A DNA stretch of 33,035 bases from Nitrospirota bacterium (GCA_011051565.1 DRKX01000104.1:1-33035), one strand, 5' to 3'. Positions 8,178-15,838 are shown, counted from the first letter of the stretch. Translations and numbers: made by a program. Notes: generated from the letters alone by a model not told the origin.

Positions 8178-8884
8178 GATTCCGAAGGGGACATGATCCC
8201 CCCGAATCTCCTCTCCCTGCGCTGGTAGTCCTGTATGGCACAGAGGAACTCCTCCCTGGTGAAGTCCGGCCAGAGCGTCTCCGTAAAGTAGAACTCGGCA
8301 TAGGCGCCCTGCCAGAGGAGAAAGTTGCTCAACCTCTTCTCGCCGCTCGTCCTGATGATCAGGTCGACGGCCGGCAGTCCGGACGTATCGAGCAATGTCT
8401 CGAACCTCTCCTCGTCTATATCCTCGGGATTCAGTCCCTCTGACAGCGCCTTCTTGACGGCCCTCAGTATCTCGTCCCTGCCGCCGTAGCTCAACGCGGT
8501 GACAAGCGTCAATCCCTCGTTTGAAGACGTCCTCTCCTCTATATCCGCGATGATACCCTGGATCACCGCGGGAAGCTTTTCCCTGTCACCGATGACCCTG
8601 AAACGGATGCCCTCCATTATCATCTCCTTCAGTTCCTTCGTCAGGTAGAGGTGCAGAAGCTCCATGAGCGTGGAGACCTCGGTGTCCGGCCTCTGCCAGT
8701 TCTCCAGGGAGAAGGCATAGAGGGTGAGCACGTCTACACCGACTTCCTGCGCGGCCTTTATAAGTTCCTTCGTACGCTCAGCCCCCTTCCTGTGCCCCTC
8801 CACCCTGGGCAGACCTCTCAACTGTGCCCACCTTCCGTTGCCGTCCATTATCACGCCTACATGCCTTGGAATATTTGTCAGCAC
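8174..8884 (-). CDS. uppS: Undecaprenyl diphosphate synthase (cis-prenyltransferase)
   Basis: UppS elongates farnesyl diphosphate with isopentenyl diphosphate to the C55 lipid carrier of peptidoglycan and O-antigen synthesis. The 236-residue product begins with the Mg-diphosphate motif HVGVIMDGNGRWA. It has TLYAFSLENWQRP and ends with the DLIIRTSGEKRLSNFLLWQ and ETLWPDF motifs, all diagnostic. The start is GTG at 8884, 7 bases after a strong GGGGAGGT that overlaps the stop of the upstream FG-GAP gene. The gene is therefore probably cotranscribed with it. Confidence 0.97.
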   Translation of the reverse strand: MLTNIPRHVGVIMDGNGRWAQLRGLPRVEGHRKGAERTKELIKAAQEVGVDVLTLYAFSLENWQRPDTEVSTLMELLHLYLTKELKEMIMEGIRFRVIGDREKLPAVIQGIIADIEERTSSNEGLTLVTALSYGGRDEILRAVKKALSEGLNPEDIDEERFETLLDTSGLPAVDLIIRTSGEKRLSNFLLWQGAYAEFYFTETLWPDFTREEFLCAIQDYQRRERRFGGIMSPSES

Positions 8885-8889
8885 AATCT

Positions 8890-10581
8890 CTACCTCCCCT
8901 TTATTGAATATATCCGCAGAATCGTCACCATGGGGGTCTCCCCTTTCAGTATGTTTGCAGCCCTTATACCCAGAAGGGGCCTGCTCAGGACGGCAGCCTT
9001 GTCGTCGAAGATCGAGAAGTCGATCACCTTTCCGCTTATCCCGTCCAATAGTGTCGATTCGTGGACATCATTCCCGGAGTAACGGTACGCGCGCAACTGG
9101 GAACTCCTGTAACCGAGGGCCCTTCCAATCAAGGGCTTCCGCCTGACCACAACGGCCTCGTTGTTCCTCCGCACCATCCTGTCGTTCACATGCCAGAGGA
9201 TGCCGTCGGAGACGAACTTCCTCACGAATCCCCCGAGGTCCCCCGAGCTTCGCCATATTATCGCGCCATCACCGCCTGTGAGCTCGAGGCGGTTTTCGTC
9301 GTCCACCGAAAGGTACACGGTCCGCCCCTTGCTGTCCTTGAGCGTAACGAAGTCATAGATGTTCACGCCTTTCGGCCCGGAGTAGGCCCCCTTCAACCTG
9401 AAGCCGTTGTTGTAATCCACCACGCTCACGGGCCCCGAATATCCTTCAGCGGCAGAGTATCCCTGGTGGAGTATCTCTCCGTCCAGGACCCTTACGAAGC
9501 CGTCCGTCTTCCAGACGAGCTCGAACTTTCCCTGCTTGAGTCTGTACACGTAGGAACTGACCGAATCCATGCCGGAAGAGACGGCGGTCAGGAAGAGTTC
9601 GTCCTTTCCGTCCGAGTCGACATCGAACGTATCCATCCAGACAACCGTTTCACCGGTCTGCATTTTCAGCCTGTACAGGAAGTCCATCTCGACGTCATAG
9701 TTGTAAACGTACACGCCGTCATCCGTACTGATCAGCAGGTCCGTCCTCCCGTCTCCATCAATGTCTGCCGCCTCTATGCGGCCCGCGGCGAAGGGGAGGT
9801 CGTGTGTCATGAGAGGGTCGTTGCGCACATCCGAGAGGAGTTCCGAGCCGAAGCTGATCTCGCTCAGGAATGCGGGCGGCACGTAGAGGGAGTCCTCCGA
9901 GAGCACTGCTCCGTCAGGCCATGACAGTCTCTGCTTCAGGAACGTCTTGCCATCTTCCCTGTAGGAGTCGAGCACAAGCACGAGATCAGCCCCAGCGGAT
10001 GCTGCTACGCCGAGGAGTCCCTCGGTGTCGAGACGTCCGACCGGCGCATCTATGATACTGAACCTGCCGGTGGCCTCGAGCCCCTTGTAGTAGGCGTCAC
10101 CAAGGTAGTAATCAACCGTGTCATTCTGATAAAAGAGGAGTTTCTTCTTGGAGGCCGATATCCTTGCGATGTCTCCGGCCTTAGCCTCGCCCTCGATCAC
10201 CGAGCAGAGGGCGTCCGACAAGCCCACCTCAAGGACCTCTAAAGTGCCCACCGGTTTCTCGGCCCTTACAATGGGCTCTTTGGTTACAGGATGATAGTAA
10301 TACTCTCCCTTCCTGAATACCCTCAGGCGCATCCCCTCGATCAGGCCGTCCTTGCTGCCGAGGCCTATCCTGGCCAGCCCGTCCCCGGTCACGGATACGA
10401 CGTCTCCCGAGACGGGCCTCACCAGTGCGAGGGTCCTCTCTATGAGCGGAGTCAGCGGCGAGTCGTCAGCATCTGCACGCACGGGAAGGACCGAAAGGAT
10501 GAACACCAGGCAGAGGACGCCTCCTGTCAGCACCGACCTGCCTGTACAAGCTTTACAAGACGCTTTGCGCATCTTCATCAT
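8890..10581 (-). CDS. Exported FlgT-like / FG-GAP repeat protein
   Basis: This is a secreted or periplasmic protein of unknown role (563 aa from this start). A signal peptide is clear: basic MMKMRKASCK, a hydrophobic core of about 17 residues, and a likely cleavage after VRADA. The next region (LVRPVSGDVVSV, GLGSKDGLIEGMRLRVFRKG, then VGTLEVLEV) resembles the C-terminal domain of the flagellar assembly protein FlgT. It is followed by a segment that may match FlgT's middle domain. Two calcium-type FG-GAP/VCBS loops follow, DIDGDGRTD near residue 273 and DVDSDGKDE near 320, suggesting a partial beta-propeller. I chose ATG 10581 because AGGGAG lies 7 bases before it; a longer open frame reaches 10716 from a TTG. 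It heads the uppS-cdsA-dxr operon with only 5 bases to uppS. Confidence 0.8.
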   Translation of the reverse strand: MMKMRKASCKACTGRSVLTGGVLCLVFILSVLPVRADADDSPLTPLIERTLALVRPVSGDVVSVTGDGLARIGLGSKDGLIEGMRLRVFRKGEYYYHPVTKEPIVRAEKPVGTLEVLEVGLSDALCSVIEGEAKAGDIARISASKKKLLFYQNDTVDYYLGDAYYKGLEATGRFSIIDAPVGRLDTEGLLGVAASAGADLVLVLDSYREDGKTFLKQRLSWPDGAVLSEDSLYVPPAFLSEISFGSELLSDVRNDPLMTHDLPFAAGRIEAADIDGDGRTDLLISTDDGVYVYNYDVEMDFLYRLKMQTGETVVWMDTFDVDSDGKDELFLTAVSSGMDSVSSYVYRLKQGKFELVWKTDGFVRVLDGEILHQGYSAAEGYSGPVSVVDYNNGFRLKGAYSGPKGVNIYDFVTLKDSKGRTVYLSVDDENRLELTGGDGAIIWRSSGDLGGFVRKFVSDGILWHVNDRMVRRNNEAVVVRRKPLIGRALGYRSSQLRAYRYSGNDVHESTLLDGISGKVIDFSIFDDKAAVLSRPLLGIRAANILKGETPMVTILRIYSIKGR

Positions 10582-10805
10582 CCCCATGCTCCCTGGTGTC
10601 TCGATCGTATTCTCCATCACTCCCCGAGGCTCTCTACACTCCAGAAAAAAACAGAGGTCTTCAAGGATATTAGGCAACGGATTATCAGCTGGTATCACCT
10701 GACGGATATTAAGCAATACTACTCAACCAGCGCTCCGGCAACCTATCACCCGCTGTCACTGCACCGGACATCCGGGGCGCGTCAACACCGGAACAACTGA
10801 CTGGT

Positions 10806-10814
10806 ATTATAGCA
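10806..10814 (-). promoter_or_regulatory. Extended -10 promoter of the envelope operon
   Basis: On the minus strand TGC-TATAAT (10814-10806) is a perfect extended -10 element. No good -35 box is present. Transcription would start near 10799, about 218 bases before the chosen start of the FG-GAP gene. It lies back to back with the dksA promoter. Confidence 0.45.
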
Positions 10815-10819
10815 CAGAC

Positions 10820-10849
10820 TTGACTAATATTGAGAGCATTTGTTACTCT
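10820..10849 (+). promoter_or_regulatory. Putative dksA promoter
   Basis: TTGACT (10820-10825) is followed after 18 bases by TACTCT (10844-10849), itself preceded by TG as in an extended -10. It would give a leader of about 43 bases before dksA. Confidence 0.35.
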
Positions 10850-10898
10850 TAACTTTAGCACCAGAGCCTCAATCATCGAGAAATGCAAGGAGCTTGAC

Positions 10899-11360
10899 AT
10901 GCCCGAGAAAAAGAGACAGAGCAAACGAAACACTTCAGGTTCCACCACAGCCACAAAGAAAAAGAAGTGTAAAAAGGCATCGACCAATAAGGAGATATCC
11001 GAAAGACAGCAGCGCATTCTCGAGATCAGAAAAAGCCTTGCCCAGCAGAAGGAACAGCTGCTGCAAGAGGCAGGTTCAGCGCTCAACACACTGCCTGACG
11101 AGAATGCATTTCCCGACATGGGTGATCAGGCCACTGCAGAGATCGACAGAAACTTCATGCTCCGCCTCCGGGGACGCGAACAGCGCCTTCTAAAGAAGAT
11201 AGAACTCGCCATGGAGAGGATAGACAACGGCACTTACGGCATCTGTGAAATCTGCGGTTGCGAGATCGGGATAAAAAGGCTCGAGGCGAGGCCGGTGACC
11301 ACGATGTGCATAGAGTGCAAGACTGAACAGGAAGAAGAAGAGAAGATCATCGAGTCCTGA
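10899..11360 (+). CDS. dksA: DksA/TraR-family C4 zinc-finger regulator
   Basis: DksA-type proteins enter the secondary channel of RNA polymerase and, with ppGpp, reset transcription of stable RNA and stress genes. From this start the product has 153 residues: a lysine-rich N-terminus, then a coiled coil (about 27-100) with the tip motif DMGDQATAE corresponding to the DxxDxA tip. The zinc finger is CEICGCEIGIKRLEARPV-(5)-CIEC (C-x2-C-x17-C-x2-C), followed by an acidic tail. ATG 10899 is chosen because AAGGAG lies 7 bases upstream; an ATT-rich extension to 10830 looks non-coding. It is divergent from the envelope operon. Confidence 0.9.
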   Translation: MPEKKRQSKRNTSGSTTATKKKKCKKASTNKEISERQQRILEIRKSLAQQKEQLLQEAGSALNTLPDENAFPDMGDQATAEIDRNFMLRLRGREQRLLKKIELAMERIDNGTYGICEICGCEIGIKRLEARPVTTMCIECKTEQEEEEKIIES

Positions 11361-11408
11361 CAGCCGCACTAAAAGAGCATTCAGCCGTAAAGCTGTATCG
11401 TCCCGACG

Positions 11409-12095
11409 TCACCTGCCCTTGATATATGTTATCAGAGACCTGACCTGGGAATCGGTCAGCGGGCCGCCGGCCTTCCATGAGAAGCCGGGCATTACGGTCC
11501 CCGGGACACCCTTTTCAACCGCTGCCTGGAGCCTCTCCCGTGGCAGTTTCCTCAGGGCTCCCAAGGGCGCGGCGTTCTTGCCGCGCATGTGGCACATGAT
11601 ACAGTCTGCCCTGAAGAGGTCTGCACCAAACCTGCCTCGGCCCCTGTCAACATGACACTTCCGGCACGGCGTGCGGAACATCTCCTTCGGATCGAGCTTC
11701 TTTCCGTGAAAGGGATCGGTCACGTTCGCCCTCAGATTCAGTATCACGAGCGGGTTCAGCGGGTCGTTCGTCCTGACCTGTACGGTCCTCGCTATAACGC
11801 CCTTCTTCCTGTCGGTCCTCACCGTCACCCTTATGCGGCCCTGCTCTCCGGGTGCGAGGCGGTCTGAACTGACCACCGCGGCCGTGCAGCCTCACGATGC
11901 CGTCACCTTCTCAATCACGAGCACATCGGTTCCGTCGTTGCTGAAGACGAACGTGTGTTCGAGGAGCTCACCCTGTTCGACATCCCCGAAATCGACGGTC
12001 TTCTCCTCAAACGATACTGCCGGCTCGGCACGGGCGATGCCGGAGCCGAGAAGCAGCAGGACCACAAGAAAGACGGGAAAGATGAAACACCTCAT
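11409..12095 (-). CDS. Candidate selenoprotein: DUF1573 domain fused to two-heme cytochrome c, with in-frame TGA
   Basis: Read through one TGA (11894-11892, residue 68), the frame encodes 228 residues. MRCFIFPVFL starts a signal peptide ending near GIARA. A DUF1573 (Ig-like) domain follows: VSFEEKTVDFGDVEQGE, LLEHTFVFSNDG, VLVIEKVTAS-(TGA)-GCTAAV, RLAPGEQGRIRVTV, then VQVRTNDPLNPLVILNLRA. DUF1573 proteins carry S-C-G-C-T at the TGA position, so TGA replaces the first cysteine. The C-terminal cytochrome c region has CRKCH (144-148), CIMCH (165-169) and a possible axial methionine in VMPGF (202). No frameshift is involved; both halves are in the same frame. Selenocysteine insertion is inferred from the alignment with the conserved cysteine and the hairpin downstream. 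The alternative is a recent TGC/TGT to TGA nonsense mutation (pseudogene). The start is the ATG 4 bases after a predicted transcription start. The function is unknown; a periplasmic redox role is likely. Confidence 0.72.
11856..11894 (-). promoter_or_regulatory. SECIS-like hairpin immediately after the in-frame TGA
   Basis: On the minus strand, bases 79-75 (GCGGU, 11879-11875) pair with ACCGC (11863-11859), leaving an 11-base apical loop that begins GG. The loop starts 17 bases after the UGA. An alternative lower stem pairs GAGGC (11893-11889, overlapping the UGA) with GCCUC (11860-11856). Position, stem length and a G at the loop start agree with the bacterial SECIS pattern as I know it. Folding was done by eye only. 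Confidence 0.45.
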
Positions 12096-12105
12096 ACGCA
12101 ATTCT

Positions 12106-12111
12106 ACTATA
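12106..12111 (-). promoter_or_regulatory. -10 box of the DUF1573-cytochrome gene
   Basis: TATAGT (12111-12106, minus strand) lies 10 bases before the ATG at 12095, putting the transcription start about 4 bases before the start codon. No clear -35 box and no Shine-Dalgarno are present. Confidence 0.35.
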
Positions 12112-12146
12112 AAGAGTCGGGTTTTTTCCATGGAGTGCACGGTCTC

Positions 12147-12175
12147 TTGACAAAGCAACGAGATGGTTGTACTAT
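12147..12175 (+). promoter_or_regulatory. Promoter of the TPR gene, predicted leaderless
   Basis: A perfect -35 box TTGACA (12147-12152), a 17-base spacer and TACTAT (12170-12175) predict a start at about 12182, the A of the ATG itself. Confidence 0.6.
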
Positions 12176-12181
12176 TTAGTT

Positions 12182-12919
12182 ATGGAGAAGCGGGACGTTA
12201 TAAACATCGTCTCCAGGAAATCCTCTGACTTCTCTACCAAGATAGAGCATCAGGGCAAGCTCTTCTACATAATCACAGAGATTCACGGAGGTGAGCCGGT
12301 AACCATAAGCACGACCATATACCTCGAGGGAGCCCACATAGAGACCCTAAAGCTTACCACGCCGGTGAAGGATGAGAACGAGCTGTCGGCACTCGTTGAC
12401 CGCCAGCACGACAGGGCCGTCAGGAAGATAACCGAAGAGGAGACAGCAAACAAGACTCGTATCGCCTACTTCAGGGAGATCAAGCACTTAGTAAGGACAG
12501 GATATGGTCCCCGCGCACTCGATGCAACCCGGAAGGCCCTTGAGGAGTTTCCCGAGGATCCGCTCATGACCTCCTATCACGCGTACCTGACGGCCACGGT
12601 CGACAATGATTACGACAGGGCTGTCGAGCTCTGCAGGGAGGCGGTGAAGAGGCTGAAAGAGTCCGGCGCGACAGCCTTTGACTTCCCCTATCCGCTCTTC
12701 CACCTGAACATCGGCAGGGCGTATCTGAAGGCGAACATGAAGAAAGACGCGGTCGAATCATTCCAGAAGGGCCTCTCCTTCGACCCCCGCAACCGGGATA
12801 TCGTCTCTGAACTGAAGAGGCTCGGCATGAGGAAGAGACCGATATTTCCTTCGCTGTCGAGGAGCCACCCGCTGAACAAGTATCCCGGGATCATACTCAC
12901 GAGACTCAAGCTCAGGTAG
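12182..12919 (+). CDS. Tetratricopeptide-repeat protein
   Basis: The 245-residue product has no signal peptide and is probably cytoplasmic. The N-terminal 75 residues (KIEHQGKLFYIITEIHGGEP, VTISTTIYLEGAHIETLKLT) form a beta-rich region I do not recognise. The C-terminal two-thirds contains TPR-like helical pairs: YGPRALDATRKALEEFPEDP, NDYDRAVELCREAVKRL, and the typical LFHLNIGRAYLKANMKKDAV, then SFQKGLSFDPRN. It probably serves as a protein-interaction scaffold. ATG 12182 is chosen as the predicted transcription start; there is no Shine-Dalgarno. It is divergent from the DUF1573-cytochrome gene, with 86 bases between start codons, and upstream of tsaB. Its role is unknown. Confidence 0.82.
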   Translation: MEKRDVINIVSRKSSDFSTKIEHQGKLFYIITEIHGGEPVTISTTIYLEGAHIETLKLTTPVKDENELSALVDRQHDRAVRKITEEETANKTRIAYFREIKHLVRTGYGPRALDATRKALEEFPEDPLMTSYHAYLTATVDNDYDRAVELCREAVKRLKESGATAFDFPYPLFHLNIGRAYLKANMKKDAVESFQKGLSFDPRNRDIVSELKRLGMRKRPIFPSLSRSHPLNKYPGIILTRLKLR

Positions 12920-12936
12920 ACGCCCCGGAAGAATCC

Positions 12937-12965
12937 TTGAAATAATCACGTCGATAGGTTTAACT
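12937..12965 (+). promoter_or_regulatory. Weak candidate promoter of tsaB
   Basis: TTGAAA (12937-12942) and TTAACT (12960-12965) are 17 bases apart. A start near 12972 would leave a leader of only about 4 bases before the tsaB ATG, which has no Shine-Dalgarno. Confidence 0.25.
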
Positions 12966-12975
12966 TATTCCTGTC

Positions 12976-13662
12976 ATGCTTACCCTCGCCATCGATACTT
13001 CCACCCCTGCAGGCGGGATCTGCCTCTACGACAGCGACTCCGGCCTCATTGGAGAGGTGCGTCTCGGGATCAGGCGGACCCACTCCGAGCAGATATTGAA
13101 AGCCCTCGACTTCCTGCTCGACAGTTCGAGGACCGGGATCGGCGATGTAGACTTCTACACGATCGCCATAGGCCCCGGCTCCTTCACGGGACTGCGCGTA
13201 GGGCTGAGCACCGTCAAGGGCCTCTCCTATGCGACACGCAGGCCGGTTGCCGCCGTGTCCACGCTCGAGGCCTTCGCCTCCTCCCTCGCCTTCACCGGGA
13301 AACTCATATGCCCGCTGCTTGACGCAAGAAAGAAGGAGGTCTACGGCGGCCTCTTCAGGTGGACCGAGGGTGGGCTGAAGAGAGAAGCACCTGAGTCTGC
13401 ACTCGACATAAGGAGCATGCTCTCCCTGATAAGCGAAGAGGCCGTGTTCGCTGGCAGTGGCGCCGCTCTCTACAGAGATGTTATCATAGATATTCTTGGT
13501 GAGAAGGCGCGCTTCCCCCATGAAGGCCTCATGTACCCGCTGCCCTCGGCAGTCGCCGTCGCCGGGCTCCACAAGGCCGAACACGGGGAGTTTTCAGACC
13601 CCGTGACGCTCGCGCCCGTGTACCTCAGGAGGTCAGAGGCGGAACTCAAGGCAGAGGGTTGA
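12976..13662 (+). CDS. tsaB: tRNA N6-threonylcarbamoyladenosine biosynthesis protein TsaB
   Basis: TsaB is the non-catalytic ASKHA-fold partner of TsaD, needed with TsaE for making t6A37 in ANN-decoding tRNAs. The 228-residue product starts LTLAIDTSTPAGGICLYD and has the diagnostic RRTHSEQILKALD and IAIGPGSFTGLRVGLSTVKG. Its C-terminal half, as usual for TsaB, is poorly conserved, with PLLDARKKEVYGGLF visible. Length is typical. The ATG is preceded by no clear Shine-Dalgarno. It follows the TPR gene by 56 bases. Confidence 0.93.
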   Translation: MLTLAIDTSTPAGGICLYDSDSGLIGEVRLGIRRTHSEQILKALDFLLDSSRTGIGDVDFYTIAIGPGSFTGLRVGLSTVKGLSYATRRPVAAVSTLEAFASSLAFTGKLICPLLDARKKEVYGGLFRWTEGGLKREAPESALDIRSMLSLISEEAVFAGSGAALYRDVIIDILGEKARFPHEGLMYPLPSAVAVAGLHKAEHGEFSDPVTLAPVYLRRSEAELKAEG

Positions 13663-13775
13663 CTCAGGCCGCAGCCCTTACAGGAAGACACGGCGTCTTT
13701 TCCGAAGACCGCCGCTCACCTCGCGGATCAGCGGCCGCACCTTTCAACCAAAGAGATCATAAGGAGACGGAGCTC

Positions 13776-14852
13776 ATGAAGACAGGTATCGTAGGACTTG
13801 CAAACTCGGGCAAGACCACGGTGTTCAACGCCCTTACCGGCCAGAACATCCCTGCAACGGTCTATCCCACCACAGAGGTAGAGCCGAACGTCGGGGTAGT
13901 GAAGGTGCCCGACGAACGTGTGGATAGGCTTGCCGAGATATATAGGCCCAAGAAGGTCACCCTTGCGACCGTCGAGTATACAGACTACCTCGGGATAACA
14001 AAGGGAGACCCCCAGCAGAACCGCAAGGCCCTGGAGATGATCAAGGACGTCGACGCGGTGGTGCACGTGATCAGGGCGTTCGAAGACGAGGCGGTGGTCC
14101 ACCCGGCAGGCAGCGTCGATCCCTTGAGGGACGCAGAGACCCTTGAGCTCGAGCTGATATTCTCGGACCTCGAGCTCGTGGAGAAGCGGCTCGAGCGGAT
14201 GGAGGAAGGCGCAAAGAAGGGGAAGAAGCCTGACGAGAAGGAGCGGCGGGTGCTCCTCAGGTGCAAGGAGGCGCTCGAGGAGGAGATACCACTCAGAAAG
14301 CTCGACTTCAACGAGGACGAACTCCTCTCCCTGAGGCACCTCCAGTTCATCTCCATAAAACCCGAGGTCATGCTCCTCAACCTTCACGAAGACGACATGG
14401 GCACAGAAGAGGCCGCCTCAGCAGCGGGAGAACTGCAGGAGAGGTTCGGACTCCCGGTGGTGGCACTCTCGGGCAAGATAGAGATGGAGATAGCCCAGTT
14501 GGGGCGGGAAGAGGCAGAGGAGTTCCTGAAAGACCTCGGAATAGAGGAGCCCGCCATGTCGAGGCTCATCAGCCTCTGCTACGAGCACCTCGGCCTCATA
14601 TCGTTCCTTACGGTGGGTAAGGACGAGGTCAGGGCATGGACGATAAAGAAGGGCACGACAGCTCAGAAAGCGGCGGGCAAGATACACACCGACATCGAAC
14701 GGGGTTTCATAAGGGCTGAGGTCGTCTCCTACCGTGATTTCATCCAGGCCGGTTCGATGGCAGCAGCGAGGGAGAAGGGGCTCGTGAGGCTCGAAGGGAA
14801 GAACTACGTGGTGCGGGACGGTGACATCGTAAACTTCAGGTTCAATGTATGA
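13776..14852 (+). CDS. ychF: Redox-regulated ATPase YchF (Obg-like, DUF933/TGS domain)
   Basis: YchF is a ribosome-associated P-loop NTPase that prefers ATP over GTP. The 358-residue product has the P-loop GLANSGKTTVFNALTG at the N-terminus. E. coli-type YchF has GLPNVGKST, so this belongs to the variant subgroup. A coiled-coil insertion lies at about 120-200 (VEKRLERMEEG onward), and MLLNLHE stands at the G4 position, where YchF has NxxE rather than NKxD, explaining the ATP preference. The C-terminal TGS domain ends YVVRDGDIVNFRFNV. ATG 13776 has AAGGAG 9 bases upstream; the frame is open further up but the P-loop fixes the start. The 113 bases between tsaB and ychF contain no gene I can see. 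Confidence 0.95.
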   Translation: MKTGIVGLANSGKTTVFNALTGQNIPATVYPTTEVEPNVGVVKVPDERVDRLAEIYRPKKVTLATVEYTDYLGITKGDPQQNRKALEMIKDVDAVVHVIRAFEDEAVVHPAGSVDPLRDAETLELELIFSDLELVEKRLERMEEGAKKGKKPDEKERRVLLRCKEALEEEIPLRKLDFNEDELLSLRHLQFISIKPEVMLLNLHEDDMGTEEAASAAGELQERFGLPVVALSGKIEMEIAQLGREEAEEFLKDLGIEEPAMSRLISLCYEHLGLISFLTVGKDEVRAWTIKKGTTAQKAAGKIHTDIERGFIRAEVVSYRDFIQAGSMAAAREKGLVRLEGKNYVVRDGDIVNFRFNV

Positions 14853-14866
14853 ACCGCCGCCGTGTT

Positions 14867-15838
14867 TCAGCCCCCTCCCCTGAACGCACGCAGGGCCTCC
14901 CCGGTGATCATCTCCGGAGAGCCCCTGTACTTCGGCGAGATGTGCATGGGGACGAGTTCCTTCACACCGGCCTCTCTCGCTATCTCTCCCGCCATCCTCG
15001 CGGTCAGGTGGTTCCGCTGGAACGCCCTCTCCCTCTCCTCATCGAGGAAGTACGTCTCTATATAGAGCACGTGGGATCCCCTGACGAGTTCCACCACCTT
15101 CTCCATGTTTTCCCTTGAGGGAGTTACGTCCATGACATAGGAGACCTTCTGACCCTCGGTGATCCTGACGATATCCCGAAGTTCCCCCATCGGATACTCG
15201 CGGCCCTCGACAACCGCCATGAAGTCGTCCCTGCCCTCCCTCACGGCCTGCTTGAACCCGGATAGCCACGGCCCGACCGGAAGCCCCCTCCCGGCCAGTG
15301 CCGCCTTGTCTATGTTTATGTGCATGTTCTCCTCGATGCAGAAGCCGAGGACCGCAATGTCGTGACTGAGGCATGCCGCCCTCACGGAAAAGAGCGGATC
15401 GTTCAGCAGGACCCCGGTCCATTCCGTGTCGCCCATCAGCCGTTTTCTGAAGCCGTCCCTTGCAGAGAACGACGCAACGGAGACCGAGGCGTCCGTCACC
15501 TCATGAACGACGAGGCTTACCGGATACTCCTCGATCAGATTCCATGCATACCCCCTCAGCTTCCCCTCGACACTGCCGGTAATGCCCTCGGGACCGTAAA
15601 CCCTGAGCGGCCTCTCCCTCCTGAGCATCACCCTGAGGAGCCTGTCGAAACCGATGAAGTGGTCTATGTGGGTGTGGGTCACGAAGACGTCCGTTATCTT
15701 GTGTATCTCACCGGCAGACAGGGCGCTTACGTCCCCGGCATCGAACAGCAGGGCCTTCTTCTCCCTCAGCAGCCTGAGATACACCACAGGGTCTTCGAAC
15801 GGACCGTTGACCATCCTGTGATGAAAAGTGGGCTTCAT
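14867..15838 (-). CDS. RNase Z-like metallo-beta-lactamase fold hydrolase
   Basis: The 323-residue product has VTHTHIDHFIGFDRLL (HxHxDH zinc site), a distal LSHDIAVLGFCIEE, MDVTPSRENMEKVVEL, a late NHLTARMAGEIA and VPMHISPKYRG. These correspond in order to the RNase Z motifs, so tRNA 3'-end processing is the best guess. The N-terminus differs from classical RNase Z: it starts FHHRMVNGPFEDPVVYLRLL instead of a TFLGTGAG-type strand. Substrate specificity therefore remains uncertain. It converges with ychF with only 14 bases between the stops, and I see no terminator there. It has no Shine-Dalgarno; TATATT lies 6 bases before the ATG. Confidence 0.78.
   Translation of the reverse strand: MKPTFHHRMVNGPFEDPVVYLRLLREKKALLFDAGDVSALSAGEIHKITDVFVTHTHIDHFIGFDRLLRVMLRRERPLRVYGPEGITGSVEGKLRGYAWNLIEEYPVSLVVHEVTDASVSVASFSARDGFRKRLMGDTEWTGVLLNDPLFSVRAACLSHDIAVLGFCIEENMHINIDKAALAGRGLPVGPWLSGFKQAVREGRDDFMAVVEGREYPMGELRDIVRITEGQKVSYVMDVTPSRENMEKVVELVRGSHVLYIETYFLDEERERAFQRNHLTARMAGEIAREAGVKELVPMHISPKYRGSPEMITGEALRAFRGGG

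Noticed and set aside
11361-11408. Possible terminator between the convergent dksA and DUF1573-cytochrome genes.
   Set aside because: The only pairing is a weak ACAGC/GCTGT with a 27-base loop and no U-tract.
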